Shown here piece after piece: positions 45,031-56,718 of a stretch of 64,000 nucleotides of DNA. The translations under genes were made by a program, and so were the position numbers. The notes below the pieces were generated by a model, which worked only from the letters and a program-made list of their open reading frames with translations, had not been told where the DNA came from and ran no database searches. How positions within the stretch are numbered: the stretch's first letter is position 1; each line of letters begins with the position of its first letter. This DNA comes from Amborella trichopoda (taxonomy: Eukaryota > Streptophyta > Magnoliopsida > Amborellales > Amborellaceae): positions 2,067,061 to 2,131,060 of the forward strand of contig NW_006499364.1 in assembly GCF_000471905.2 (NCBI RefSeq), in the 5' to 3' direction.

Positions 45031-46206
45031 CTAAAAGTATCGCGGGAGTCCACTCTTGTCGAAGGGGTTAACATTATTCTGGTGCTGGGCCCGAAAATAG
45101 TTTTGCTTCGTATTTTTAGGCTGCGAGACGTTGTTATAGGATTGCTGCTTTCCTCCAGTTTGGGGCGTCTGTGCCTTGGAGAGATCCATAGTTTGAGGGG
45201 CCATGCTCTTTGTGTCAGCCATGGTGACAGCCATGCTGATCACTCTTTTTTGGTTGCCCCGACTATTGGAGAGTGAGTTTGGGTCGGCGGGTTGCTGATG
45301 AGGCCTGCCATGGTGCTTGAACAACCCCTCAATACGAACTGCCTTAGAGATGATCTTTGACATGGAGGGTGGATTGGATGCCTCGACATGCAGGGCGATC
45401 TTAAGAAGCATGTTTCGTATGCAGGTCTGGACCGCTTCCTTCTCAGTCATGAGAGTGGCGTGGAAGCTTACCAACTCTCTCCATCGGGTGATGAACTTGT
45501 CAACCAGCTCACCAGGGTCTTGTATCAAGGTGAGAAGATCGATGGTCTCCCTGTTCCTTTAGACTTCGTAGAAGTGCTGGTACAACAATTACCCCATCTC
45601 TTGCCATGTGTTTACCGAGTTGGGAGGCAGCCGAGCAGACCATTAAAAGGCTGGCCCTTCAAGAGTCTCGACGCACTGGCGGAGGAGGAGTCGTCCATCA
45701 ATTGCCATCTCTCGACAGGACGCCTACAAGTGAGAAGTATGCTGGTCCAGAGACGTAGTATCGTTTAATAGGGAAAGCTTCCCCTTTTGATAGTTCAGAG
45801 GGAAGGGTACTTGGTCAATGTACGAAGGGTATGACTTCTGATAGAGCGGTGTCTCTTGCATGCTTGGGACCTTGTTTATGAGGCTATGGGCCAGCATAGC
45901 ATCTATGTTAGTTTGGGAGACCCCGTGAGAGGCAGAACTGTCTTGGGAGACAGGTGGGGAAGTTTACCTAGGAATTGTGTCCTCACTAATCGGGGAATCG
46001 GTCTCATGGTGAGAGGAAGTGGGCCTGGAGGCTTCTAAGCATTTCATCTTTTCAAGGATGGATTGCATCATTACCTCGAACCTGGCCATTCTGTCCTTCT
46101 GGGCTTCATCCGGGTCATTGATCACCATGACACTGATCGTCTCCTCTGGGAGGTCAGTGCCAACAGGAGGAGTGGACCATCGAGGTCGGCAAGTCATGGG
46201 TGGCAA
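45031..46206 (-). pseudogene. Element A gag core, fossil
   Basis: The N-terminal part (45,964-46,206) has ETISVMVINDPDEAQKDRMA and a helical MMQSILEKMK stretch, matching D at 11,925-12,040. The Gag core follows. Its later part encodes PGELVDKFITRWRELVSFHA and KEAVQTCIRNMLLKIALHVE (45,370-45,528), close to the D block. A Gln/Asn-rich tail (45,031-45,250) leads to the knuckles. Several breaks. Confidence 0.8.
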
Positions 46207-46299
46207 GTCAGTCTGCAGGGGCTCAGCTTGCCCAGATAGAACTCAAGCCTTATATGCCAATCTTATGAGGACCGGTTCCTGACGATCTTGAGACTGTGG

Positions 46300-47600
46300 C
46301 TTCTAGGCAGTGACGACCTAGGAATACTCTTGGAATTGCTTAGGTTCAGGAGTTTGATGAGGTAAAAAAGGGTTATGAGGCAGGAGGTCATCGAGGGTGG
46401 TGACCTCGACTACCTTAGAGGCATCCTTGATTAGGATCTGAAGACCTCTCTTCTGCTTAACCCTGAGACGGCTATGGACTTCATTCCAGAACCGAGCCTA
46501 AGGCCTGGCCTGCCTCACCTTCTTTGAATATGCAAGGGTCGTGTCTATGAGTTAGACCAAGGAGTGGGGTCCAAGGACAAAAGGCAGCCTGGGTTTCTGC
46601 CTTGGAGGTTGAAGGTCTCTGTCTCAATCTGGCCGCTGCACCTAGTTCCTTTGTGGGGCCTATGAGCACGGCTGACTTTAGGCTGGCTCAAGATGGTTCC
46701 CTTAGGGAAGACTTTCTAGTACTAGGGCTCAAGGTGCTTGACTGGCGTTGGGCGAGCGACAGAGGAAGTAGCTAGTTCATAACTCTGCTTGAGTCTAGAC
46801 CGGGGAGGAACCTGGGAAAGCGGTGCATGTGCACCTTTTGGGTTAGCCATTCGGGTGACTTGGGGGTCAACTCGGGCATGGCCAATTGGTTCGGCCTTGA
46901 GTGGTCAAGACTCCGAGCATGTGTTTGTGAGGGATGAGGTGGAAGCTCATCTCTCACAGAGTGGGGCCGTGTGTGCTAGGAGGGAGGACAAAGCGGTTGA
47001 CCCTCATGTGGTCAAGGTGGCATAGAGCTAGCGCTGCCCTGAGCTATGGAAAGCGAATGCATGGTGCACATAGGGTTCAGCCCAACATGGCCTAGCCTTG
47101 GATGTGAGCTCAAGGCAACATGGGGGTTGCCACGAGGTGTGGCATGAGTGGGTGGACCACGAGCCCTTGTGTGTGTGTAAGAGGTAGAGGCTGCAAGGTC
47201 TTCGCCAGGTGTGCCGAGTCTCTACTTCTAGAGGTTTGGAGAGATGAAAGAGTATAGGGGTCGCCTTGTGGTGAACCTCAGGAGCAACGACAACTTGCTT
47301 GCCTCCTGCGAAAATAGTTAAGGAAATCTTTCGGCATGCCCTAGCAATATGACCTACAAGAGACTTGCTAGTAGTAGGGTGTGTGCTTTGTGTGGTGGCA
47401 AACATGCCACCGATGCAAGGGGCTTTGGTGGAGGGTCCACTAGGGCTAGGAAGCGGGGGGTCAGTGACTTTTAAGTCCCCTCTCACATCAACCCAGGCAA
47501 GAACCTGAGAGCCGGACTGTGAGTCACGACTTAGAATGAGAGTAGGGAAGGAAGCTTCAGCAGTTTGCTTTCCTAGGACAGTCATGAGTGCGGGGATAAG
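46300..47600 (-). pseudogene. Element A upstream ORF region (ORF1-like), fossil
   Basis: It lies between the primer site and gag. The first part (47,028-47,585) is open over about 185 codons and holds the blocks HPTTSKSLVGHIARACR and GGKQVVVAPEVHHKAT shared with D and E. The later part has ELTPKSPEWLTQKVHMH (near 46,820-46,880), also shared. Whether it was a separate protein or the N-terminus of a long Gag cannot be told. No known domain is recognised. Broken. Confidence 0.6.
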
Positions 47601-47712
47601 AAAATCCCCATTCGGATGAATGGGTTGAACATCCCAGGTTCCATAGAAAGTAATACAAAAAGTAAAAGTGGATACTGATCAAATAAGAGTGAGCCGACTT
47701 AGGGGTAGTAAG

Positions 47713-47730
47713 TCCTCAGTGGAGTCGCCA
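47713..47730 (-). other. Primer binding site of A (tRNA-Arg)
   Basis: Minus-strand TGGCGACTCCACTGAGGA starts three bases after the 5' LTR edge. It is complementary to the 3' end of plant tRNA-Arg (the type beginning GACTCC, ending GGAGTCG plus CCA) with one or two differences. This primer type is used by Ogre/Tat-lineage elements. Confidence 0.8.
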
Positions 47731-48344
47731 ACCTGGTTAGGTGCCTTTATCTCACCCTCCGGATCTAGGTGATCTGACGACACGTGTCTCGGGTTTTTAG
47801 CGAACCCGAGTCTTGAGATCGCTCTCTCAGAACCTTGATCAAGAGCAAGAGAAGGTAAAGCAACCGACGAGAGAGGAATTTAAGGTGGGTTCGGGACTTA
47901 CTCGGGCTGGCTCGTGTGGGCACCCTCCTAGATCACGAAGAAAGCACCCTAGTTGGTTTATCTGGTTTAGAATCGCCTCCCTTGACCTGTAATCCTCTTG
48001 TTTTCTATACAACACTTCTATGGCCAATTGGCGAGACAAGTGGGCTAAAGAAACCCACCCTTGCCTTAGGGAATTGCATGCTCACATGAGGGAGTGATGA
48101 AATGGAAGGTTTCCAATAAAGAGAAAAAGGAGGAGAAAACTTGATAAAGGGGCGAGACTAGCATGACGGTCGGAAAGCTATTGACTCGGAGTGGCAGCAA
48201 GACGGGCATATTTCTCAAGACCAGCATGGCATCAATACTACTCTAAACCAAGATCAATATGGCAGTGCTAGGCTAAGTCTACCCTCAATCAAGTAAGGAA
48301 AGAAAAGAGTGAATAGAAGGAAAGAGAGCGAGATGGAGGAAGGG

Positions 48345-48935
48345 GAATGACCCAGATGACAATGGGTATCGTCGTTGGCATCATGAGAAGACGTCGCATC
48401 CCTTCTGGGCAGTGATGGCTTTTAGTGAGGCTCAAAACGTTAGCTTCCTATGAAACACATGGTGCCAGTCATGAATACGAGAGGAAGACTGTGGACAGTA
48501 ATGAGCGTCACCATTGGCAATGTGAGGAAGCAACACGTCCCTTGCGGACGAAGATGACTCCTGACAAGGCGCATGGCAATGGCTTTCTGTGAGGTGCACA
48601 GCGTCAGTCACAGAGAGCCATGGAAGAAGCCTACGCACGGTGACGAGTATTTTTGTAACCCCTTTACGGACGGTGATGGAGATCGTCGCCTACAATAGTC
48701 TCGCATAAAGGTGAAGCCCCCACAGAAAGCAATGGCCTTAGCTGTCCGTGTTCCTCACTGAGATGTTGAGGGTACATCCATGGATGATGATGAGTAGCGC
48801 TGTCTGCAAGTCTCACTGAGAGGTATAGAAGAAGACAGAGTGGGAGGAGAGCTCGAGCATGGCACTGTCAGCGCCATGAGTGACCTGCGATATCATTGAA
48901 GAGGCATGCACGACACTGCCTCCGTCGTGCATGGC
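48345..48935 (-). repeat. Hairpin-forming repeats in the A 5' LTR leader
   Basis: The clearest unit, 48,905-48,933, has perfect 10-bp arms CATGCACGAC and GTCGTGCATG with a 9-base loop. Weaker units with '(A/G)TGATGG' or 'GATGAG' centres recur about every 55-65 bp to 48,345. The same strong unit is found in the B LTR (51,058-51,085), the A 3' LTR (about 32,255), the E LTR (24,827-24,856), and D (9,137 and 18,270). Confidence 0.75.
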
Positions 48936-49186
48936 CCCTGAGGAAAACTTAGGCAGAGGGGAGGAAGAAGTGAGAGAGGAAGAGAAAGACAAAGAAGAAG
49001 GGAGATAAGAAAAAAAAAGAAGAGAGAGAAGATCTACCTCAAGCCTAGGGATACCGATCAAAATATTCCCTTACCTTGCTCTCTCTCTCAACGTGACCCA
49101 ACAATGGTAAGAAAGAGAAACTGTATTAAGTAAAAACTCTATTTTGTGAAAGGTTGAGTCCTTGTGGTGCGTACAATGATAGTACA

Positions 49187-49194
49187 TATATATA
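49187..49194 (-). promoter_or_regulatory. TATA box of the A 5' LTR
   Basis: TATATATA, with TTTGGGGCAAATTC directly upstream on the minus strand, identical in layout to 32,537. Confidence 0.6.
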
Positions 49195-50435
49195 GAATTT
49201 GCCCCAAACATGGGTGGATGATCAAAAGTAACCCTAATTGTTGAAAATTAAGGTTAACATGATTTAAAAGAAATTAGAAAATAGGGTGTAAAATGACAGA
49301 TTTGCCCCTTCTTAACAATTCATGGAATTTCAGAACAGTCCTTGTGTTGCCCTAGAACTTGTGTGATCATGAATGGATGATCCGAGGTCGTTCTGATGCC
49401 CGATTGATCAAAAGATGATTGTTTTCTTGTAGGGCTGGGCATGACGATCGATTTGATACCAACTTCGAGCCATGGATTGTGATTTTAGTGCACGATCATG
49501 TGACTCGAATTTGAATGGATCTTGACACTTCAGATTGATAGTGTGCTCATTCCTTGGTGTTTTTCGATGATTTCTTTGCTAGATCACATTGAGCATGCCG
49601 TTACGATCGCAGGGCAACAAACGTAGCTCGATTTTGTGCCCGAATGAAGATTTTGCATCTTTGCAATTTTGGTCGGAGTCTGGAATTTCGGCCACCAAAT
49701 TTCAGTGGGTTCATCGGCTTCATGTGCGGAATCCGACCGTTCATCATGTACAGGGTTCAGGCCAGAGATGGCCCGAGACCTTACGCATGCGATTAAATTG
49801 GTATCGCGTCGATGAGGCTCATGAGCGACGTGATTCGGTAGCTCGAGCGAGGCACGACATTACTAAATTTTCGACACTTTCTTCACGGATCAGCAACTTC
49901 TCTTTAGCTTTTCTTCGTGCTTGGGTGTTGTCATGGGACGCCACATATCAAATCGCTCGTTTTGGTGCAGTTAATATGCTCACCAAATTTGCGCTCTATC
50001 CAACTTGAGATAGGTGTGATATGAAAGTAAAAAATCACTACTCGTGACTATCCCTTCAATGGTGTAGAGTTGCAGGGTGGCTGCACGAGAATAGCATGTG
50101 GCTCGTGCTGTTTCCCTCTCTTGCCTATAACTTCTTCCTGAAGTGTCCGTTCGAGCTGAAACTTGACCCTTAGAAGTCTTCAACCATGCCGAATCCAATG
50201 GAAGTGGTCCCACAATGAATTGAGTCACCAAGAATGTATCTCTAGTTATAGGGTCCGTTTCAAGGTGCTAGAGGTCGATTTTTCCAAATGTGTTTATTAG
50301 TTTACATTGCCTTAGATAAGTCAGAATGTGACGAAACTTGACTCGGCAACTTTTGAGAGATAGTATGAAGACCTTGGCATGTTCTGGGGCCATTATGAGC
50401 GAGGGCCCCAAGATGATGAAAAATATCTTCCAATA

Positions 50436-50440
50436 GGCAC
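50436..50440. repeat. Right target-site duplication of element A (GGCAC)
   Basis: Partner of AGCAC at 31,124-31,128, four of five bases equal. The B LTR resumes directly after. Confidence 0.85.
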
Positions 50441-52578
50441 GAGATGGCGGAGAGATTAAGTCTTGATGGTGCTAGACGTCGCCACCCACGACCGTGTAGT
50501 AGTAGTGTCACGGCCCTTAAAATGCACTAGACATTACCACTTGCAGCGTGAGGGGAACCAAGGAATTACAAACGGTGCTAAACATTGTCGTTGGCAACAT
50601 GCCTCTGCGCGGGTGGCGATAGCCTCTCGTGAAGCGAAAAAAAATGACCATTTGCAAAGCACGGGGTGATAGTTCTCAAGAGGCGCATGGCGGTAAGCGC
50701 ATGATGCAGGGGTAGTGGTGATGAGCACTAAGCGCACAAAGGAGGCTCACGGATGGTGATAGGCATCGTGCACACAAAGAATGCTCCTGGGCGGTGATAG
50801 ACATTGTCGAGACCTCTCACAGGCAGCGATAGGCATCGCCATCTGCAATAGGCATGCGACCCGGGGAAGACCCCTACAGGCGACAATGAGTTTCATCGTC
50901 TTCTCTCTTCAGTGAGGCGTCAAGGACGCGTCTCCACATGGCGATGAGCAGTGCCGTTTGCATGCCACGCGGGGAGGTAATGGACGAACAGAAGGAGAAG
51001 GAGGCTCGCGCATGGCGTTGCCATCGCCATGCCCGACCTGTACGACCACAAGAAAGGCATGCATGGTACTGCCACTGCGGTGCATGACCTCTGAGGTTAG
51101 CTCAGATGGAGAAGATGAAGAAGAAAGAGAGGAAGAGAGAGTAGAAAAGAAAAGGAAGAGAGGTAAGATTTACCTCAAGCTTAAGGGTACCGGTCCAAAA
51201 GTTTCTCTCACCTTACTCTCTCTCCAAATGTGATACAACAATGAGAAGAAAGGTAAACTTTATAATTAAAAACTCTCTCTTTATGTATTCAGTGTGTGTG
51301 TGCGTATTACCTCTTGCATACAATGTTGGTACGTGGTATATATAGAATTGCGTCAAACATGGGTGGATGATCAAAAGTAACCTTAATTGTTGGAAATTAA
51401 GATTAAATTGAATTAAACGAAATTAGACAATAGGGTGCAAAATGAAAGATTTGTCCCTTCCTAAAAATTTGTGGAATTTCAGAACATTCCTTGTGTTACC
51501 TTAGAACGTGCATGATTTTTCATGGATGATCTGGGGTCATTTTGATGCCCAGTTGATCAAAAGATGATTATTTTCTTGTAGGGCTCGGCATGACCATCTA
51601 TTTGATATCAACATTGAGCCAGGGATTGTGTTTTTAGGGCACGAACATGTGACTTGAATTTTGGTTGAATCTTGAAACTTCAGATGGATAACGTGCTCGT
51701 TCCTTGATGTTTTTTAGTGATTTCTTCGCTGGATCACATTGAGCATGCCGTTACGATCGCGGGGCAAGAAACACAGCTCAATTCTGGGCCCGAACGAAAA
51801 TTTTGCCACTTTGGAATTTTTGCCGGAATCTGAAATTCCAGCGATGTAATTTGCAGTCGCTTCATCGGCTGTGTGTGCAGAATTCGACCATTCATCATGT
51901 ATGGTGTTCGGGTCGAATATTGCTTGAGACTTACGGACGCAATAGAATTAGTCTCATGTCTATCGGGCTCGCGAGCGGTGTGATTTGGCCATTCGAGTGA
52001 GGCACGATGCTGCTGATTTTTCTATACTTTCTTCATGGATTAACAACTTCTCTCTAGATTTTCGTTGCGCTCGGGTGTCGTCAGGGGGCGCGCCACATAT
52101 TGAAACTCTCGTCTTGATGAGAGGAGTATGCTCACAAAATTTGGGCTTGACACGACCTCAGACGAGTGAGATATGAGCATCAAAAGTTACTGGTCGTGGC
52201 TGTCCCTTCAATGGTGTGGAGTTGTAAGATGGCTGCAAGGGAATAGCGTGCGGCTCCTCTTGTTTCACTCTTTTACCTATAACTTCAACCGTGCCGGATC
52301 CAATGGTGGTAGTCCCACAACAATTTGAGATACCAAATATGTAACTCTTATTATAGGGTTCATTTCAGGGTGCGGGAGGCCAATTTTATCGAAATTGTTT
52401 GTTAGTCGGTGCTACCTTAGACATATCAGAGTGTGATGAAACATGGAAGGACACTCTTAAGGGTCCTCATGAAGACCTTTACCTATTTCGGGGCTATTCT
52501 GAGACTGTTGAAATTTCCACTGTTTGCTGGGCCTTTATTGAGTGGGGGCCCCATGTTGATGAAAAATATCTTCCAACA
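50441..52578 (-). mobile_element. Element B 3' LTR, remainder after the A insertion
   Basis: It continues the LTR begun at 30,521-31,128. On the minus strand its outer start is TGTTGGAAGATATTTTTC at 52,578. TATATATA is at 51,337-51,344 and the hairpin units are at 50,460-51,090. Length with the first part is about 2,746 bp, close to the A LTRs. Next to it at 52,579-52,590 the minus strand reads CGGTGGGGCATGC, the polypurine-tract position. Confidence 0.9.
51337..51344 (-). promoter_or_regulatory. TATA box of the B 3' LTR
   Basis: TATATATA in the same setting as in the A LTRs. Confidence 0.6.
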
Positions 52579-53560
52579 GCATGCCCCACCGAATGTTGTG
52601 CTTCAAGAGAATCGAGAATTACAATCATTTAGGAAGTTTACGGGATCTTGTCGAAGTCCTCACTCAAGGGACTATTTGCAATTCTTAAGCGTGAGGCTTT
52701 TGTAGAGACCTCCTCGGTCAGAATCAGGCCTACGAGGAGACCAACTGCTATAAAGCTTTAGTCAACATTTTTCATTGCTACACCAGGTTTTCTTTTGATT
52801 TTCAGAGTATCTCTATTGGTCCAGTTTAGTGGGGTTTACTTGGGGGCTTCTAAGCGGCACAAAAGTCTGAGCCCATGTTAGCTAGGGGATTTTGGCAAGG
52901 AATACTCTGAAGTCTCTAATAGGTTAGACCCTGTCTTCATCAGTTTCTTGCCTTCGTGATGGTCTTTAGCATTCCGGAGGGATCTTTTGGTCATCATCCT
53001 CACCCTCAAGGACTCTTCTTATTGTTCATCTTGAAATGTGGGAGATCTTATCCTGCTCTCACTCCATGATGTACCAATTTGTGTTGTTGATGTTTGGGAG
53101 ATCTTCTATGGCTCTTACTCCCTGATGAGCCAATTTGTGTTGAGATTGGATGTTGGCATTTGAGGATTTTAAGTAGACCTCATTAGCCAGGCTTGTGACT
53201 ATTTGGAAATTGAGTGTCAGTTGAGGTGGCGGTAGTGTGTCAACCTGTTTTATCTTTCCAAACGCCCTTTTGCAGGTTTTCACTTGAACATGGGAAGTGG
53301 CATCGTAACGATGTTTTTCACCAACTTCTGTTATTTCAGGGCTCTTTTACTCATGCCCTCCCTGTCATGTCCACTCTTTTCATTCGTTTTTGCTCATGGT
53401 GCCCTTTTGGGGTTTTCACCGTGCCTGAGTTTTGTTTTCCACAGAACTCTTTTACTCATGGTTTCATGACCATGCCTGTCCATCTTTTTTACTCATGGCA
53501 TTCCCTCATTCAGGTGTACACCATGCCTGTCTTTGTGAAGGCGTGTTTTAGGGTCACGCC
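52579..53560 (-). other. Element B spacer next to the 3' LTR
   Basis: Non-coding. It is collinear with 33,817-34,852 in A but has a single copy of the 94-bp unit. 'TTTTACTCATGG' units lie at 53,347, 53,390, 53,450 and 53,488. Confidence 0.7.
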
Positions 53561-55200
53561 TTCAAGACTTGAGCAAATCCTTTTAACGTCATGCAGCTAG
53601 AACGTTCACTATAGTTTAGGGTCTTACAACTGGACCATGATGAGTGGCAGTCTGTAAAGGTCATGGAGTGATTATGGTCATAGCTACGACTCAATTTAGG
53701 AGGATAGCATGAGGCTACCTATGAAGGGAGAATGGTGGGTGAAGAATGGTGACCCACTAGTTGACAACGAATATGGATTGTGAAATGGTTTGCCATTTCA
53801 TGAGCATGGGTAAGACTCACTAGAGAATGATGGATGGTGTGCGCACACGAATGGGTCGGTTAAGGAAGGCATGCATGAAGATGCACGTAAAGGGCATGTG
53901 CATGTATGTGGACTCACTGGGGAGGTAATGAAGGTTGTGTGAGCACATGAATGGGTTGGTTAGGCAAAGCGTGCGTAAAGATGCATGTAAAGGAGTGTAC
54001 GTGTATGTGAGGGCGCATTTAAGCTCATGCCTTCTGGACCTAGGCAAAGCAGTTGAACGTCATGAAGTCAGAACGTGCACTATGGTTTAAGGTCATATAG
54101 CTTGGACCTTGGTTATGCAGTTTAATGTAATGCAATTAGGACTCTACAGTTTAAGTTCGTCCGATTAGACCTCTGCATCAGTTTAGGTTCATATAGTTCA
54201 GACCATGGCTGTGGAGTCTAAGGTCTTACAGCATGGACCATGCAGTTTAAGGTTGTGCAACTAGGCCTCTGCTACAGTTTTAGGTCATATAATTTGGACC
54301 ATGGCTGTGCAGTTTAAGGTCTTGCAGCATGGATCATACAGTTTAAGGTCGTGCAACTAGACATTCGCTACAGTTTAAGGTCATATATTTTTTATCGTGG
54401 CTGTGCAGTTTAAAGTCATACAGCACAGACCAAAGTGTGGGTCGCCATGCATGGGGGGATAAGTCTATAGATAACCATCAAACTCCCTAGAGATAAAGAT
54501 AGTCAAGGCTGTACACAAGCAGATAGATTTAGATGAAGATGGTGGCCCTATGAGGAGTGGCAGGAGTAAGCAAACGTCTCTGGGGATTAAGAGGGTAAGT
54601 GTGACTCCAGCGAGATAATGAGTAATGGTATGCATGTAACTTCATTGGGGATGATGGGCGGAGCACGTGTAACCCCACTGGGGATTGAGAAGATAAGAAT
54701 AACGTTAACTCTGTGGGGATAGTGGGTCGCAGTAGGATGTGACTCTTGCTGGGATGTTGGTGCGAAAGAAACCCATTGGGGAATAAAGGGGTAGGTATGA
54801 CCTTTGTATACATCTAACTCCATTAGGGATGTTGATGAAATAAACATTATCGAAGAGGTGGTTCATCTCTCGAGACGTGAGTTATAGTTTTAAGCTTGTA
54901 GCTTTGATCATGACGATACAGTTTAAAGTCACGCGGCTAGGACCATGCAGTTTAAGGTCGTGCAACTAGGCCTTCGCTATAGTTTAAGGTCATGTAGTTT
55001 GGACCATGGTGCTAAGCCTTTTAACGTCATAATGCCGGGATGTGCACTATGGTTTAAGGTCATACAGTTGGACCATAGTCGTATAGTTTTGAGTCGTGCG
55101 ATGCGGACTAAGTAGTTTAAGGTCGTGCAACTAAACCTCCACTACAGTTTAAGGTCATATCGTAAGGATTGTGGCTACGCAGTTTAAGGTGGACCGAAGC
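53561..55200 (-). repeat. Element B tandem repeat field 'GCAGTTTAAGGTC'
   Basis: Same units and order as 34,853-36,535 of A. A clean stretch at about 54,110-54,430 shows triplets of about 35-bp units (GTGCAACTAG..., CATATAGTTTGGACC..., CTTGCAGCATGGACC...) making a repeat of about 105 bp. 'CACTGGGGAT' units lie at 54,570-54,830, and longer repeats containing 'GACTCACT(A/G)G(A/G)GA' at 53,810-54,010. Confidence 0.75.
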
Positions 55201-55329
55201 TGTGTTGAGGTACTGAACTTCCTAAGGGTGCAAGACAATGGTCCAGATGGGAGTGTCATTGCATGCTTGTGGCACCAAGTGTCGGATGGCACGCGTGGCA
55301 TTAGGCCTTGATGATGTGCGCATGACGTT

Positions 55330-55510
55330 AGGTCCCTTGGTGAATGGCTTGGTAGTAGCCCCTAATGAAGTCTGCAGCGATAGCCTTGATGGGGCGCGTG
55401 GCGATAGCCCTTTGACAAAGCGCAGGGTGATAGCCTTGACGAGGCACGCGACGATAGCCCTTTGACGAAGCATGCGGCGATGACCTTTCGGTGAAGCGCG
55501 TGGCAATGAC
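55330..55510. repeat. Element B minisatellite 'GGCGATAGCC(C)TTGACGA'
   Basis: About five units of roughly 33 bp (near 55,372, 55,405, 55,437, 55,470 and 55,500), each GCG.(C/T)GATAGCC followed by TTGA(C/T)..GC. Counterpart of 36,715-36,910. Confidence 0.75.
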
Positions 55511-55619
55511 CCTTTCGGGTCTCGAGCTTGACCCGCTCTGACCTAGTCTTATTGCTGTCAGGAAATGAGGACTGCAGCATCTTTTCTGATTTGTCAAGGG
55601 AAATTTGTGGCACTGCTGA

Positions 55620-56718
55620 GTACAAAAGAGGAAGAACCCCCTTTTACTATTTTATCGAAGGGTAAAACAGTTTTAGTGCAAGAGATAGAGAGAGACAGAC
55701 AGACAAAGAGAGAGAGAGAGAGAGCCTGACCTTCTGGCACGAGATTTCCACCGAGAAATCCCAGGCCAAAATTTGCTGAGGTATTCAGGAGCTTTTCTAG
55801 CGAGCTTCAGGAGGTTGCAAAGCTTTGTACCGTGACAGTGAGCTTTTCAAAGAGTGTCGAGGCTCTCTCAGGCATCTCATAGACTTAGCAGGTTTTGCAG
55901 AGGTGCTTCGACCAAGTGTTTCTCCAGTAGTTCCGCAGCTAGTGGCAAGGTTACAAAAGGTTTAGAGGGCTCTGTTGGTCCTCTGGTTGTTGGAGGAGAA
56001 GGAGGAGCTGAAGTAGTGGACTCACCGGGAACTTAATGTAATTCTGGTGAGTTTCTAGAGAACTGTTGAAGTGGGAAAACAGGGAGAAGGGAAACCCATA
56101 GGGTCACAGGGAAGCTTTCTGAGGATTCTGGTGGTTTCCCGCTAATTTCAGTAACAAGTAGAAAGGGGGGAAGGGTTTTTCAGTGAACAGGAGTAAGTTT
56201 CCGGCGAGAAGGGGAAATGCCAATGGGAACTAGAAAGGGTTGCGGGGTCGTAGCGATCAAAGAGACAAGGGGTCATGGGAAGGCGAACAGTCACCCTCTA
56301 CACGCGTGGTGATAGGCCACGTTGCGATTGTCAGGCGGCTTGCCCAGACTTCGAGGGACACACGTGTGGCACATGTTAACAATTAGAGCACATGCATTTA
56401 TGATAGTCCCCTGGTTGTGGCACTGCGCTACCTTCTTTTGGTTACGAGACGACGATAGCCCCGCTTTATACGCATAGTGATACCATCTCAGTGGGTAGAA
56501 GGCGATAGTCTCGACCTTTGTTACGTGACGGCGATAGCTTGCCCTCCATGAGCGGTGATACCATCTCAGTGGGAAAACGATGATAGTCCTACCCTTCTCT
56601 GTGAGATGGTTATACTTTGCCAACATTACACCCTGAGTGCCTAGCCGGAGATACACCTTAGTGAGCACAGTCTCTTCCCGGCAGCTTAGCATCCTTTGCC
56701 GGTGAAGCTTCTAATCTA
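55620..56718 (+). promoter_or_regulatory. Probable promoter and leader of the element B antisense PMD gene
   Basis: It matches 36,990-37,971. It has CTTTTACTATTTTATCGAAG (55,641-55,660), a GAGAGA/CAGACA run (55,683-55,722), and GGAGGAGAAGGAGGAG near 55,994. Several 'GGCGATAG' units lie at 56,450-56,590 (also near 37,830 in A). The ATG follows at 56,719. Confidence 0.45.

Larger units (their letters stand above)
31129..50435 (-). mobile_element. Element A: complete-length PMD-carrying, pol-lacking LTR retrotransposon (19.3 kb)
   Basis: Two LTRs (47,734-50,435 as 5' and 31,129-33,816 as 3') flank 13.9 kb. In element order it carries a tRNA-Arg primer site, ORF1-like region (47.6-46.3 kb), gag (46.2-44.3 kb), linker, protease (43.4-42.2 kb), a convergent antisense PMD gene (37,972-41,590 on the plus strand), two minisatellite fields and the 3' LTR. 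RT, RNase H and integrase are not seen, so mobility would need enzymes from another element. Target duplication AGCAC/GGCAC. The LTRs differ, by eye, at roughly one site in eight. Broken at many points. Confidence 0.9.
47734..50435 (-). mobile_element. Element A 5' LTR
   Basis: 2,702 bp, matching 31,129-33,816 throughout. The inner edge is TGGTTAGGTGCC at 47,734 and the outer edge CTTCCAATA at 50,435. TATATATA is at 49,187-49,194. The hairpin zone at about 48,345-48,935 includes a perfect stem at 48,905-48,933. Confidence 0.9.
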
